Assembly: GCA_964645765.1 (NCBI GenBank)
Contig: CAZYBE010000001.1
Location: 1-64,000, forward strand
Reading direction: 5' to 3'
Length of the DNA stretch: 64,000 nucleotides
Source: CAZGMN01 sp964645765
GTDB lineage: Bacteria > Acidobacteriota > Aminicenantia > Aminicenantales > Aminicenantaceae
Made by a program: the position numbers and the translations under genes
Shown: one piece after another, positions 1-8,755 of the stretch
Numbering within the stretch: position 1 is the stretch's first letter
Layout of the letters: the number at the start of each line of letters is the position of its first letter
Notes under the pieces: generated by a model
Databases searched by the model: none
Seen by the model: only the letters and a program-made list of their open reading frames with translations
Told to the model about the DNA's origin: nothing

Positions 1-128
1 CTCAAATTAAATCATATAAACAGGGGTTAAAAATTGGCCAAAATTTAAGCCTCTTCCTCAACTCCTGCTCTATGGGAATAATACGAATATCTAAGCTGAT
101 TGGTTCAATGACTCCTATCAAAACACCT

Positions 129-1163
129 TCAACTCGCTCTTTTCGAGAAAGGTTGCAAAGAGGCAAACCTGGGATAAGCATCCAATTCAAAAAGAGAAGA
201 AGGCTTTTCTCCTTTATTGATCTTTTCCAAAGCAAGCGAAGCGACCATGGCAGCGTTGTCCGTGCAAAACTCAGGCGAGGGAATGAAGGAAGGCAAGCCG
301 CACTCTCCGGCTAACTCTGTGAAGCGCTCTCTGAGCTTTTTGTTCCTTGCCACTCCTCCGCAGAGAATCAAAGACTTTGGCCTGAACTTCTCGACGGCCT
401 GAGCCATGTTCTGGATGAGAGCCTCGAACACAGCCATCTCAAAACTGGCCAGAAAATCGAAAAATTGAGGATGATTCTTGGAAACGCCGAGCTCTTTAAT
501 CTGACGCAGCGCTGCTGTCTTGAGGCCGCTGAAGCTAAAATCAAGGCTCTTATCACTCATCCGGGGAAGAGCAAAGCTAAAACCGCGGCTGCTTCCCTTG
601 CGAGCCAGACCGTCAATCACCGGGCCGCCAGGATAGCCCAGGTCGAGGAATTTAGCTATCTTGTCCAGGGCCTCTCCTGCAGCATCATCTCTTGTCCTCC
701 CTAAAAGCTCGAAAGCGAGCTTCTCCTTCATGAAGAAGCTTGACGTGTGACCTCCGGAGACAACAAGGGCCAGACAAGGAAAAGGGATTTCTGAGTTTTC
801 GAGAAATGCCGCCTCGATATGAGCTTCAAGATGGTCTATCCCGAACAGAGGCTTTTGGAAATAGTAGGCCAGCCCCCTGGCAAAAGAGAGACCGACGAGC
901 AGTGAGCCAATCAAGCCCGGACCCTGGGTCACAGCATAGACATCAACCTCCTCCAGCTTGATGTTGGCGCGCCTTAAGCACTCCTCGAAGACATAACCTA
1001 TCGAGACCATATGCTGACGTGAGGCAAGCTCCGGGACAACTCCGCCATAGACAGCATGAATCTCATCCTGGGAAAGGACAACATTGCTCAGAATCTCAAA
1101 GTCGCCCTTGAGGATGGCAACCGAAGTCTCATCGCAAGATGTCTCAATCCCTAAGATATTCAT
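129..1163 (-). CDS. tsaD: tRNA N6-adenosine threonylcarbamoyltransferase TsaD
   Basis: Transfers the threonylcarbamoyl group from threonylcarbamoyl-AMP to A37 of ANN-decoding tRNAs (t6A synthesis, with TsaB and TsaE). The 344 residues match the usual family length. Visible motifs are the N-terminal GIETSCDETS, the metal-binding HLEAH at 111-115, SGGHT at 136-140, RTRDDAAGEALDK near 157-168, GYPGGP at 176-181, DFSFSGLKTA at 208-217 and a C-terminal CTDNAAM. It is the last gene of lepA-mtnA-tsaD; only 20 bases separate it from mtnA. Nothing looks damaged. Confidence 0.97.
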   Translation of the reverse strand: MNILGIETSCDETSVAILKGDFEILSNVVLSQDEIHAVYGGVVPELASRQHMVSIGYVFEECLRRANIKLEEVDVYAVTQGPGLIGSLLVGLSFARGLAYYFQKPLFGIDHLEAHIEAAFLENSEIPFPCLALVVSGGHTSSFFMKEKLAFELLGRTRDDAAGEALDKIAKFLDLGYPGGPVIDGLARKGSSRGFSFALPRMSDKSLDFSFSGLKTAALRQIKELGVSKNHPQFFDFLASFEMAVFEALIQNMAQAVEKFRPKSLILCGGVARNKKLRERFTELAGECGLPSFIPSPEFCTDNAAMVASLALEKINKGEKPSSLFELDAYPRFASLQPFSKRAS

Positions 1164-1183
1164 CTTCAGCTCGCTTCTCCCAT

Positions 1184-2218
1184 CTAATCCTTATCTTTTA
1201 ATTCTTTAAGGCTTTCTTCAAATGGAGGCCGGGCTATTCCTTTTTCAGTTATAATCGCCGAGATATAACGAGCAGGAGTAAGGTCAAAGGCAGGGTTGAG
1301 CACGTTCACTCCGGGGCAAGTTATGAGCCTGCCCCTGATCTTCCTCACTTCCTCCTGGCTCCGTTCTTCTATCGGAATCCTGCTTCCTTCAGCCAGGCTG
1401 AAATCAATGGTGCTTGAAGGAGCTGCCACATAGAAGGGAAGGCCATTTTCTTTAGCCAGAACAGCAAGGCCGTAGGTTCCAATCTTGTTGGCTGTATCGC
1501 CGTTCCTGGCAATCCTGTCAGCTCCGGTGAGCACCAAAGAAACGATTCCTTTCTGCATCAAATAGCCGGCTGCATTATCCGTGATCAAGGTTACGGGAAT
1601 TTTTTCTCTTTCAAGCTCCCAGCAGGTGAGCCTCGCTCCCTGGAGCAGAGGTCTAGTCTCATCAACATAAACATGGATTTTTTTCCCTTCTTGAACTGCG
1701 GAGCGGATGACCCCCAGGGCCGTGCCGAAGCCGGCTGTGGCCAGAGAGCCGGTGTTGCAATGGGTTAGAGCTCGCTGCCCGTCTTTGAGCAATTGCTTTC
1801 CCCAAGAGCCAATTCTTTTGTTTGTTTCCACATCCTCTCTTTCGATATTGAGGGCTTCTTCAATCATTCTCTTCTGAAGCTCTGAAAAAGTAAGAGACCG
1901 ATATCTTCTAAAGGTTTCTTTCATCCTGGCCAGAGCCCAGAAAAGATTGAACGCAGTCGGCCTTGTCTTCTCAAAGCGCCGGAGAATCCGCTCAAACTCT
2001 TGGTCAAGGTTCCTTTCGCTTTCAAGCTTCAACAAGCCCAAAGCCACGCCAAACCCGGCAGCAACGCCAATGGCCGGTGCCCCGCGGATAACCATCTTTT
2101 CGATGGCCTCAGCCACCTCGTTGAATTCCAGGCACTGGAGATAGACTTCTTCCTCAGGCAATTTTCTCTGGTCAATCATCACCACTCTGTCTTTAGCCCA
2201 TTCAATGGATGGAAGCAT
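1184..2218 (-). CDS. mtnA: methylthioribose-1-phosphate isomerase MtnA
   Basis: Converts 5-methylthioribose-1-phosphate to 5-methylthioribulose-1-phosphate in methionine salvage; it belongs to the eIF2B-like isomerase family. Visible are RGAPAIG at 45-51, THCNTG with the predicted catalytic Cys154, VDETRPLLQGARLT at 185-198, and TGADR with the predicted catalytic Asp234. At 344 residues it has the normal length. It lies 20 bases downstream of lepA and 20 bases upstream of tsaD. No other salvage gene is in the window. The eIF2B-like family also includes ribose-1,5-bisphosphate isomerase, but the motif set fits MtnA best. Confidence 0.93.
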   Translation of the reverse strand: MLPSIEWAKDRVVMIDQRKLPEEEVYLQCLEFNEVAEAIEKMVIRGAPAIGVAAGFGVALGLLKLESERNLDQEFERILRRFEKTRPTAFNLFWALARMKETFRRYRSLTFSELQKRMIEEALNIEREDVETNKRIGSWGKQLLKDGQRALTHCNTGSLATAGFGTALGVIRSAVQEGKKIHVYVDETRPLLQGARLTCWELEREKIPVTLITDNAAGYLMQKGIVSLVLTGADRIARNGDTANKIGTYGLAVLAKENGLPFYVAAPSSTIDFSLAEGSRIPIEERSQEEVRKIRGRLITCPGVNVLNPAFDLTPARYISAIITEKGIARPPFEESLKELKDKD

Positions 2219-2238
2219 CTTAAAGTTCTCTCTCTCTT

Positions 2239-4029
2239 CTATTTTATCTCCAACAGCGCAAGGAAGGCCTCCTGTGGAATCTCCACTTGTCCAATCTTTT
2301 TCATCCTCTTCTTGCCAGCTTTCTGCTTTTCAAGCAACTTCATCTTTCTGGTGACGTCTCCACCGTAGAGCTTCGCCAGAACATCTTTCCGATATGACTT
2401 GACGGTTTCCCTGGCAATCACACGCTTGCCGATTGCAGCCTGGATGGCGACCTCAAACTGCTGGCGGGGAATGAGCTTTCTCATCCTCGCCACAAGTGCC
2501 CTTCCCTGCTCGTAGGCTTTATCCCGAGGGATGATCAAGGAAAGAGCATCCACCTTCTGCCTGTTGATCAGGATATCAAGCTTGATGAGAGGCGCTTCCC
2601 TGAATCCAAGGAATTCGTAGTCCATCGAAGCATAGCCCTGTGACACAGACTTCAGTTGGTTATAAAAATCCATAACGATTTCATTCAAAGGAAGGATATA
2701 GGTCAAAAAAATGCGCTGGGAGCTGATGTACTCCAGCCTTTTCTGCTCCCCCCGCCGGCTCTCAATAAGCTTGAGCACGGCTCCGAGGTATTTATCAGGA
2801 GTTATAATCAGAGCCTCGACGAGCGGCTCTTCGATTTTTTTTATCTCATGCTCAGGAGGAAGCTCTGAAGGATTATGGATTTCTCTAATCTTGCCGTCCT
2901 TTGTTGTGACTCTGAAGCTCACGCTGGGAGCGGTAGAGACCAGGCTTAAATCAAACTCTCTTTCCAGCCTTTCCTGAACAATCTCACGGTGAAGAAGACC
3001 CAGGAAACCGCATCTGAATCCAAGTCCAAGAGCCGGAGAATTTTCTGGCTCATAATGAAAGGAAGCATCATTGAGCCTCAGCTTGCCCAGGGCTTTCCTT
3101 AAATCCTCGACGCTTCCTTCCCCTGCCGGGAACAGACCGCAGAAAACCATCGACTTTGCTTCTTTAAAGCCGGGCAAAGGCTGAGACGTCGGCCTGTTTC
3201 TATCAGTCAGAGTATCCCCGACTCTGGCGTGGCTCAAATCCCTGATTCCAGCGATGACATACCCGACTTCTCCAGCAGCCAGCTGGTTCACTTTTTGAGG
3301 CTTGGGAGTCAAGTAGCCGACTTCTTCGATTTCATAGGACGCTCGGCAAGCCATGAATTCCACCTGAGCTCCGGTTCGGATGGCTCCATCGAAAACCCTG
3401 ACCAGGATGACAACACCTCGGTAGGAATCAAACCAGGAATCGAAGAGCAAGGCTTTGAGCGGGGCATCCGGATTGCCTTGAGGAGGAGGAATCCGCTCGA
3501 CAATACTTCGGAAGACCTGGTCGATTCCTGTTCCTTTCTTGGCGCTGACCAAGAGCGCTTCTTCTCGTTTGATACCGATGATATTTTCCAGTTGGTCGAG
3601 AGCAAGCTGAGGGCTCGCCTGAGAAAGGTCAATCTTGTTGATGACAGGAATAAGGACAAGGTCATTCTGGAGGGCAAGGTATGTGTTGGCTATTGTCTGA
3701 GCTTCTATGCCTTGAGAGGCGTCGATGACCAACAGCGCGCCTTCGCAGGCTGCAAGGCTGCGGGAGACTTCGTAGGAAAAATCGACATGGCCGGGCGTAT
3801 CAATCAGGTTGAGAATATATTCTTCTTGCGAAGAGGGTCTATAGCGAAGCCGGGCTGTTTGAGCTTTTATGGTGATTCCTTTCTCCCGCTCAAGGTCCAT
3901 CGTGTCCAGAGTCTGTTCTTTTATTTCTCGAGGAGGCAGAGCTTCTGTTTTTTCCAAGAAGCGGTCGGCAAGGGTGGACTTGCCGTGGTCGATGTGGGCA
4001 ATGATCGAAAAATTCCTGATATTCTTCAT
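2239..4029 (-). CDS. lepA: elongation factor 4 (LepA), ribosome back-translocating GTPase
   Basis: Translational GTPase that acts on stalled or mistranslocated ribosomes. The 596 residues match the family. The G1 loop is AHIDHGKST at 11-19, followed by EKGITIK, DTPGHVDF and NKIDL. The C-terminal LepA-specific domain with YGGDVTRKMKLLEKQK is intact. It is the first gene of a minus-strand operon with mtnA and tsaD. The long AT-rich gap upstream (4030-4302) is shared with the divergent TonB receptor gene and probably carries both promoters. Confidence 0.98.
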   Translation of the reverse strand: MKNIRNFSIIAHIDHGKSTLADRFLEKTEALPPREIKEQTLDTMDLEREKGITIKAQTARLRYRPSSQEEYILNLIDTPGHVDFSYEVSRSLAACEGALLVIDASQGIEAQTIANTYLALQNDLVLIPVINKIDLSQASPQLALDQLENIIGIKREEALLVSAKKGTGIDQVFRSIVERIPPPQGNPDAPLKALLFDSWFDSYRGVVILVRVFDGAIRTGAQVEFMACRASYEIEEVGYLTPKPQKVNQLAAGEVGYVIAGIRDLSHARVGDTLTDRNRPTSQPLPGFKEAKSMVFCGLFPAGEGSVEDLRKALGKLRLNDASFHYEPENSPALGLGFRCGFLGLLHREIVQERLEREFDLSLVSTAPSVSFRVTTKDGKIREIHNPSELPPEHEIKKIEEPLVEALIITPDKYLGAVLKLIESRRGEQKRLEYISSQRIFLTYILPLNEIVMDFYNQLKSVSQGYASMDYEFLGFREAPLIKLDILINRQKVDALSLIIPRDKAYEQGRALVARMRKLIPRQQFEVAIQAAIGKRVIARETVKSYRKDVLAKLYGGDVTRKMKLLEKQKAGKKRMKKIGQVEIPQEAFLALLEIK

Positions 4030-4144
4030 TTTTATTAAGTATATAAAACAATCGACACAAAGGTCTACTTTTTTGCTTCATATTTTCATTAGATAAAATA
4101 ATAAAAAAAAATGTTTTATTTATTACCAAAGAAAATTATTATTA

Positions 4145-4187
4145 TGCGAAGGCCAGTAGGCGAAAAAACCGTTTGAAAGCTGAGCTT
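4145..4187. repeat. partial copy of the dispersed structured repeat (fragment A)
   Basis: The stretch gcgaaggcca, followed by gaaaaaaccgtttgaaagc, matches the reversed right arm of the full element at 48369-48504. There the sequence reads aaacggttttctcac...cttagccttcgccctgg. Only this arm is present, so it is a remnant. It lies directly upstream of the predicted TonB-receptor promoter. Confidence 0.5.
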
Positions 4188-4214
4188 GACTCTTTTTCTG
4201 AGGTCGATTATTTT
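4186..4214 (+). promoter_or_regulatory. predicted sigma-70 type promoter of the TonB receptor gene
   Basis: TTGACT at 4186-4191, then a spacer of exactly 17 bases, then TATTTT at 4209-4214. The predicted start site is about 80 bases ahead of the GTG start codon. The same -35/spacer/-10 form recurs at other genes in the window, which supports the call. Confidence 0.55.
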
Positions 4215-4302
4215 AAAAGACTAAATGGAAAGGAAACTTTTTGCCCCTTATAAAAGTTTGAAGATGTGCTTGCAGAAGAATAGAAAGTGAAGGAGTCAGG
4301 AT

Positions 4303-7300
4303 GTGTTGAAAAAAACATTTAGCTCTTTCTTAATTATCATTCTCTCGCTGTGCCTGACATCAGCGGCCCTGGCTCAAAGACAAACCGGTTCGATCAAAGG
4401 AAGGATTGTTGACCGACAAGGGCTCCCTCTCCCCGGCGCCTTTATCTATATCTCTTCGCCTGCCCTGTTGGGAGTTCGAACCTATCTCACCTCCGCTTCA
4501 GGCAAGTTTAAAATCCCTGGGCTCCCGCCCGGAAGGTACAAGGTCATCGCCGAAATGCCTGGATTCAAGACTGTAAACGTTGAAGATATCATCGTTCGAG
4601 TCGGGATGACCATCACTTTCAATATAAGCTTGGAAGAGACCACGATCGAAGAAGAGGTCACGGCCAAAATCCCTTCACCGACAGTGGATGTCGAATCGAC
4701 AAAGATAGCCTCGGTCGTGGAAAAAGAGCTCTTAATAAATATTCCCTTTTCAAAAAGCCTCCTTGACGTCATCCATTCTGCTCCTGGCTTCATCTCGGAA
4801 AAAAACTTCTGGGAAGACCAATCCTCTGTTCATGGCTCGACCGTAAGGGCTAACACCTATGCCTTTGATGGCACCACCATAAATGACCCTGGCGGAAGAC
4901 AGCTCCTTTCCAGCATAAATTTCGACAGCGTCGAGGAAGTGGAGCTGGAAATTGCTGCCCATCCGGCAGAAGTCGGGCTCACTGACGGAGGCTACATCAA
5001 CATTGTTTCCAAATCAGGAAAAAATAAAGCTGATGGAGGCCTCGGTTTTTATTATACAGATGATACAATGTCAAGCCTCCTTAGGCCTAAAACAGAAGTC
5101 AATGCTCCTTCGGTTTCTCCTCCAACCGAAGATATACATTTGTTTGACCTCTCTTTCTCTTTAGCAGGACGGCTGGCCGAGGATACGCTTTCGTTTTTTG
5201 GAAATTTTCACTTGATCTCCCGTTCAAAAACCACTCCCTTCATTCCCTGGACAGACCCTCTTGGGAATGAGCACTCCACATTCAGCTCAGATAACACTCA
5301 AAAAATGAGTTTTCTCAGGCTCACCTCCCAGTTCATTCCTCAACTCAAAGTCAGCGTTATGGCAAGCTATTCTCAAACCTATCAATCAGCCTGGGAACCT
5401 TCTCTGTCCTGGAACACAGCCGAAGAGGCGACTCAAGTCCTTAATCATCAAAATAATTTCATCGGCTCCGCCCAGATAAACTACATCATCAACCAAAACA
5501 CCTTTGCCGACCTGAAAGGAGGCTATTTCCAGCAGCGGATTCCCCTCCGTTTGAACCAGGATGGGTTGAATAACCCGCAGTACATCAACGAGGGCACAAG
5601 CCATCTCTGGGGAAGCAGCGGTTTCAACGAAAATCGGCTCGCAAGACGATTCCAAGCTACAGGCTCTCTGACTCGATTCCAGAATAGGCTGCTTGGAGGC
5701 GACCATGAGTTCAAGGTCGGAGCTGAGTACGAATATGCAAACCTGGAATCGGCGGCATGGAAAGAAAATAATCTTCTGGTCCATTATTATTATGGAAGCC
5801 CATATTATTTTGGAATGAATGCATCGCCGACCTCTGGGAGCGTGGTCGGCGAAGGGAAGATTTCTTTTTATCTCGTAGGACAACTTGAATCAGCGTTAAA
5901 CCCCAGGAGTGAACTCAGGAGATTAGGCTTTTTTGCTCAAGACTCGGTGACCTTTGGAAGCAGACTGACCCTGCTTCTGGGCTTGAGATTTGACCGGAGC
6001 ACCACCCGGCTCATAAATCTCTCCAAAGAGGCAAGCGGCAATCCCGTCTCGCTCAAGGTCGGTGAAGAATTGATCGCGCCTCTCTGTGGAGTGAATCCCT
6101 ATGCCTATGCCTATGCCCAAAACGCAACCCTGGATTGGAACGATGTCATGACCTGGAATGCGCTTTCTCCGCGCTTTGGATTGAGCTTCGACATCTCCGG
6201 CAAAGGAAAAACAATCCTCAAGGCTTCGTTTTCCCGGTATTCAGAGAGCATAATGCTGGATTATCTTCTAAATCTAAACCCCATCTATGCCAATCGCTAT
6301 CACCAATTCTATTGGTTCGATGAAAACATGGACGGAAAAGTGGATGTCAACGATACCTACGCCCTTTTTCCTGATGATTACCAGATGTATTCTGCGGGCA
6401 ACTATAAAGAAAGGGTGGCTTCTCACCTCAAATCTCCATTCACAGACGAATTCACCTTCGGCCTCAGCCAGGAAGTGTTCAAAGACTTTTCATTCAGGGC
6501 GAGCTATATCTACAAGGCCAAAGGAAACATTCTCGAGGATGTCCTTTACGACCGTGTTGGAGCTAAAGACTGGTACACATACAACAAGGATACAGAGAAC
6601 TGGTGGATACCTTTTCAAACCATCATTCCCGCAAAGGATGACTTTCCGGAGACAGCGGTCACTGCCTATTTCAGGTCAAACACTGCGCCTCCGCTCTTTT
6701 ATCAGCTTAAAAATGTTCCTGAATTAAAGAGAAAATACCAGGGATTGGAGATAGCCTTAAAAAAACAGATGTCAAACAACTGGCAGCTCGCGGGCTCTCT
6801 TGTCTTGAGCCGGACGACCGGCAATATCAACTTGGGAAGCGAGGCAAGCTCCGCATTCTCTGAAGCAGCGAATAGCCCAAATTATTTTGTCAACTTTCAG
6901 GATTCAAAGCTCGATTTCGACCGGCCTCTTGTCATAAGATTGGCAGGCACCTACAGATTTTCTTTCGACCTTTTCCTGAGCTTTTTTTATTCCTACGGCA
7001 GCGGCCTCCCCTGGGCGAGGAGCATAACCATCATTCCTCCTGAATCTTGGGCTCAGGGAAAAAATGCCTGGAGATCAGAAGCGAAGGTTTATCTTGAGAA
7101 CCCAGGCAGCAGAAGAACACCGCCTTACAGCAATCTTGATTTGAGAATTGAGAAGTCATTCAAGCAGGGCAAGTCCGCAAAATGGACTTTCTATATCGAT
7201 ATCCTCAATGCCTTGGGATACAAGTCCAGTTTTGATTTTCCCAATGATGAAGGCTTCTGGTTTCCAGATGCAGAAAACACAACTCAGGGCACTCGTCAAC

Positions 7301-7377
7301 TGAGCTCAAACTACAAAAAGATTACCCTCCTCTCAGGCTCAAGAGTCTTCAGATTGAGCCTGAACTACAGCTTTTAA
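4303..7377 (+). CDS. TonB-dependent receptor with N-terminal carboxypeptidase-regulatory-like domain
   Basis: Predicted outer-membrane active-transport receptor; the substrate is unknown. The start is GTG at 4303 with AAGGAG at 4290-4295; the ATG at 4301 runs straight into a stop. Residues 1-24 are a signal peptide ending ALA. Residues 28-110 form a carboxypeptidase-regulatory-like beta-sandwich (GSIKGRIVD...GLPPGRYKVIAEMPGF). A plug domain follows around 130-240, then a long beta-barrel that ends in Phe (LSLNYSF), as outer-membrane barrels do. Such receptors are typical of Acidobacteriota and Bacteroidota. No SusD-like partner is adjacent, so polymer uptake is not shown. Confidence 0.88.
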   Translation: MLKKTFSSFLIIILSLCLTSAALAQRQTGSIKGRIVDRQGLPLPGAFIYISSPALLGVRTYLTSASGKFKIPGLPPGRYKVIAEMPGFKTVNVEDIIVRVGMTITFNISLEETTIEEEVTAKIPSPTVDVESTKIASVVEKELLINIPFSKSLLDVIHSAPGFISEKNFWEDQSSVHGSTVRANTYAFDGTTINDPGGRQLLSSINFDSVEEVELEIAAHPAEVGLTDGGYINIVSKSGKNKADGGLGFYYTDDTMSSLLRPKTEVNAPSVSPPTEDIHLFDLSFSLAGRLAEDTLSFFGNFHLISRSKTTPFIPWTDPLGNEHSTFSSDNTQKMSFLRLTSQFIPQLKVSVMASYSQTYQSAWEPSLSWNTAEEATQVLNHQNNFIGSAQINYIINQNTFADLKGGYFQQRIPLRLNQDGLNNPQYINEGTSHLWGSSGFNENRLARRFQATGSLTRFQNRLLGGDHEFKVGAEYEYANLESAAWKENNLLVHYYYGSPYYFGMNASPTSGSVVGEGKISFYLVGQLESALNPRSELRRLGFFAQDSVTFGSRLTLLLGLRFDRSTTRLINLSKEASGNPVSLKVGEELIAPLCGVNPYAYAYAQNATLDWNDVMTWNALSPRFGLSFDISGKGKTILKASFSRYSESIMLDYLLNLNPIYANRYHQFYWFDENMDGKVDVNDTYALFPDDYQMYSAGNYKERVASHLKSPFTDEFTFGLSQEVFKDFSFRASYIYKAKGNILEDVLYDRVGAKDWYTYNKDTENWWIPFQTIIPAKDDFPETAVTAYFRSNTAPPLFYQLKNVPELKRKYQGLEIALKKQMSNNWQLAGSLVLSRTTGNINLGSEASSAFSEAANSPNYFVNFQDSKLDFDRPLVIRLAGTYRFSFDLFLSFFYSYGSGLPWARSITIIPPESWAQGKNAWRSEAKVYLENPGSRRTPPYSNLDLRIEKSFKQGKSAKWTFYIDILNALGYKSSFDFPNDEGFWFPDAENTTQGTRQLSSNYKKITLLSGSRVFRLSLNYSF

Positions 7378-7516
7378 TCATATACTTTTTTTCGGCGCTC
7401 AATTCGAGTTTCAAAATGCCCAGCCCAGGGGCGCTTGACTTTTAAAAGGGACTAAAGTAACTTTGTTAAGTATCTGATAAAACGATAAGAGCGAAAAAAA
7501 GCCTCTGAAGGAGGTT

Positions 7517-7723
7517 ATGATGTTTCTATTCGGTCCAATCGGCCCGACAGAGCTTCTTCTCGTAGTTCTGATTGTCGTCATCATCTTCGGCGCAAGAAGG
7601 CTCCCAGAACTGGGCAAGTCTTTAGGAGAAGGCATAAAGAACTTCCGAAAATCTTTCTCGTCAAAAGAAAAAGAAAACGAAACCCATCCAGAAAAACCCA
7701 AGCCACCGAATAAGGAAGAATGA
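7517..7723 (+). CDS. tatA: Sec-independent translocase subunit TatA/TatE
   Basis: Pore-forming subunit of the twin-arginine export system. The protein is 68 residues with one membrane helix (about 12-25), followed by the signature FGARRLPELGKSLGEGIKNFRKSF and a charged, proline-containing tail. AAGGAGG lies at 7508-7514; the second ATG at 7520 is better spaced from it than the first at 7517, so the protein may start at MFLFGP. No tatC or tatB is adjacent. It precedes the ROK kinase gene on the same strand. Confidence 0.93.
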   Translation: MMFLFGPIGPTELLLVVLIVVIIFGARRLPELGKSLGEGIKNFRKSFSSKEKENETHPEKPKPPNKEE

Positions 7724-7831
7724 CAGGCCCTATTGGAAAAACCTGCCCCGCAATCCATAAAAACTCTAGCTCTTAAATTTTGTAAACCTCCTTCAGCTCT
7801 TAAAATCATTTGATACTCGCGGCCAAAAAAG

Positions 7832-8749
7832 ATGCCAGTCTTTGCCGGGTTTGACTTAGGGGGGACGCAGCTTAAGTACGGACTGGTTGACTCTCGCGGC
7901 CAAATCCTTCTTGAACAGAAGGCAGCCACACCATCGACAATCGAAGGCTTGCTCCATCTCCTCAAAAATATCTGGGAAGACCTCAAGAGAAGAGAAAAGA
8001 AAGGGATTAAAGCTGTGGGCTTTGGATTCCCCGGCATCTACAGTCTAAAAAAAAGGCGCATTCTCCAATCACCCAATTATAGGGAACTCGACAACTTCGA
8101 GCTCAACCCTGCTCTTTCCCGGTTCATCGAAGTTCCGTTCTGGGTGAACAATGATGCCAACTTGGCTGCCTTCGGCGAGTTTAAGTGCGGGGCGGGTAAG
8201 GATGCTCAAAGCTTGGTTTTCTTTACCATAGGAACCGGTGTCGGTTCAGGAATCATCCTTGATGCCAAGCTCTGGATGGGCAAATGCGGCTATGGGGGAG
8301 AGCTGGGCCATATGATTGTCAATCCTGAAGGAGAGCGGTGTAACTGCGGAGGAAAGGGCTGTCTGGAAACAGAAGTTTCAGCATCAAAGATTGTGAAAAA
8401 ATACAACGCTTTGAAAAAGGCAGAAGAGGATATTTCTTCAGAAGAGGTTTTCCTCCGGGCTAAAAAAGGGGATGAGCATGCCCGTCGAGCTTTTGCTCAG
8501 GCAGGCTATTATCTGGGTATCGGACTTGGCACAGTCATAAATTTCCTGAACCCGGAGAAAATTCTCATCGGAGGCGCTGTCATGGCTGCGGGTAACTTGC
8601 TCCTTTTGCCTGCCATCGAAGAAGCAAGGAAGAGAGCGTTCAAGGCATCCTTCGAATGTTGCCAGATTAAAAAGGCAACCCTCGGAAACAAAGCCGGATT
8701 TATCGGCGCAGCCATGTGGGCAAAAGATCAATTAGAAAAATCTGGCTAA
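7832..8749 (+). CDS. ROK-family sugar kinase (glucokinase-like)
   Basis: Predicted cytoplasmic ATP-dependent sugar kinase, probably glucokinase. The N-terminal phosphate loop GFDLGGTQLKYGLVD is at 6-20. NDAN at 107-110 places the catalytic Asp at 108. The ROK zinc site is complete: GELGH at 156-160 (Glu157, His160) and CNCGGKGCLE with Cys170, Cys172 and Cys177. At 305 residues it has the usual length, and it lacks the N-terminal DNA-binding domain of ROK repressors. Specificity between glucose, fructose, N-acetylmannosamine and allose cannot be read from the sequence. Confidence 0.9.
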   Translation: MPVFAGFDLGGTQLKYGLVDSRGQILLEQKAATPSTIEGLLHLLKNIWEDLKRREKKGIKAVGFGFPGIYSLKKRRILQSPNYRELDNFELNPALSRFIEVPFWVNNDANLAAFGEFKCGAGKDAQSLVFFTIGTGVGSGIILDAKLWMGKCGYGGELGHMIVNPEGERCNCGGKGCLETEVSASKIVKKYNALKKAEEDISSEEVFLRAKKGDEHARRAFAQAGYYLGIGLGTVINFLNPEKILIGGAVMAAGNLLLLPAIEEARKRAFKASFECCQIKKATLGNKAGFIGAAMWAKDQLEKSG

Positions 8750-8755
8750 CTCCTT

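Noticed and set aside
2..235. minus-strand 77-codon ORF at the window edge
   Set aside because: Half of it overlaps tsaD in another frame and the rest is 128 bases with no start signal or motif; too little to call.
3229..4038. 269-codon plus-strand reading frame
   Set aside because: It lies wholly antisense to lepA, which is certain; the frame arises from lepA's codon pattern and has no ribosome-binding site.
7411..8037. 208-codon minus-strand ORF
   Set aside because: It is antisense to tatA and the ROK gene, both well supported.
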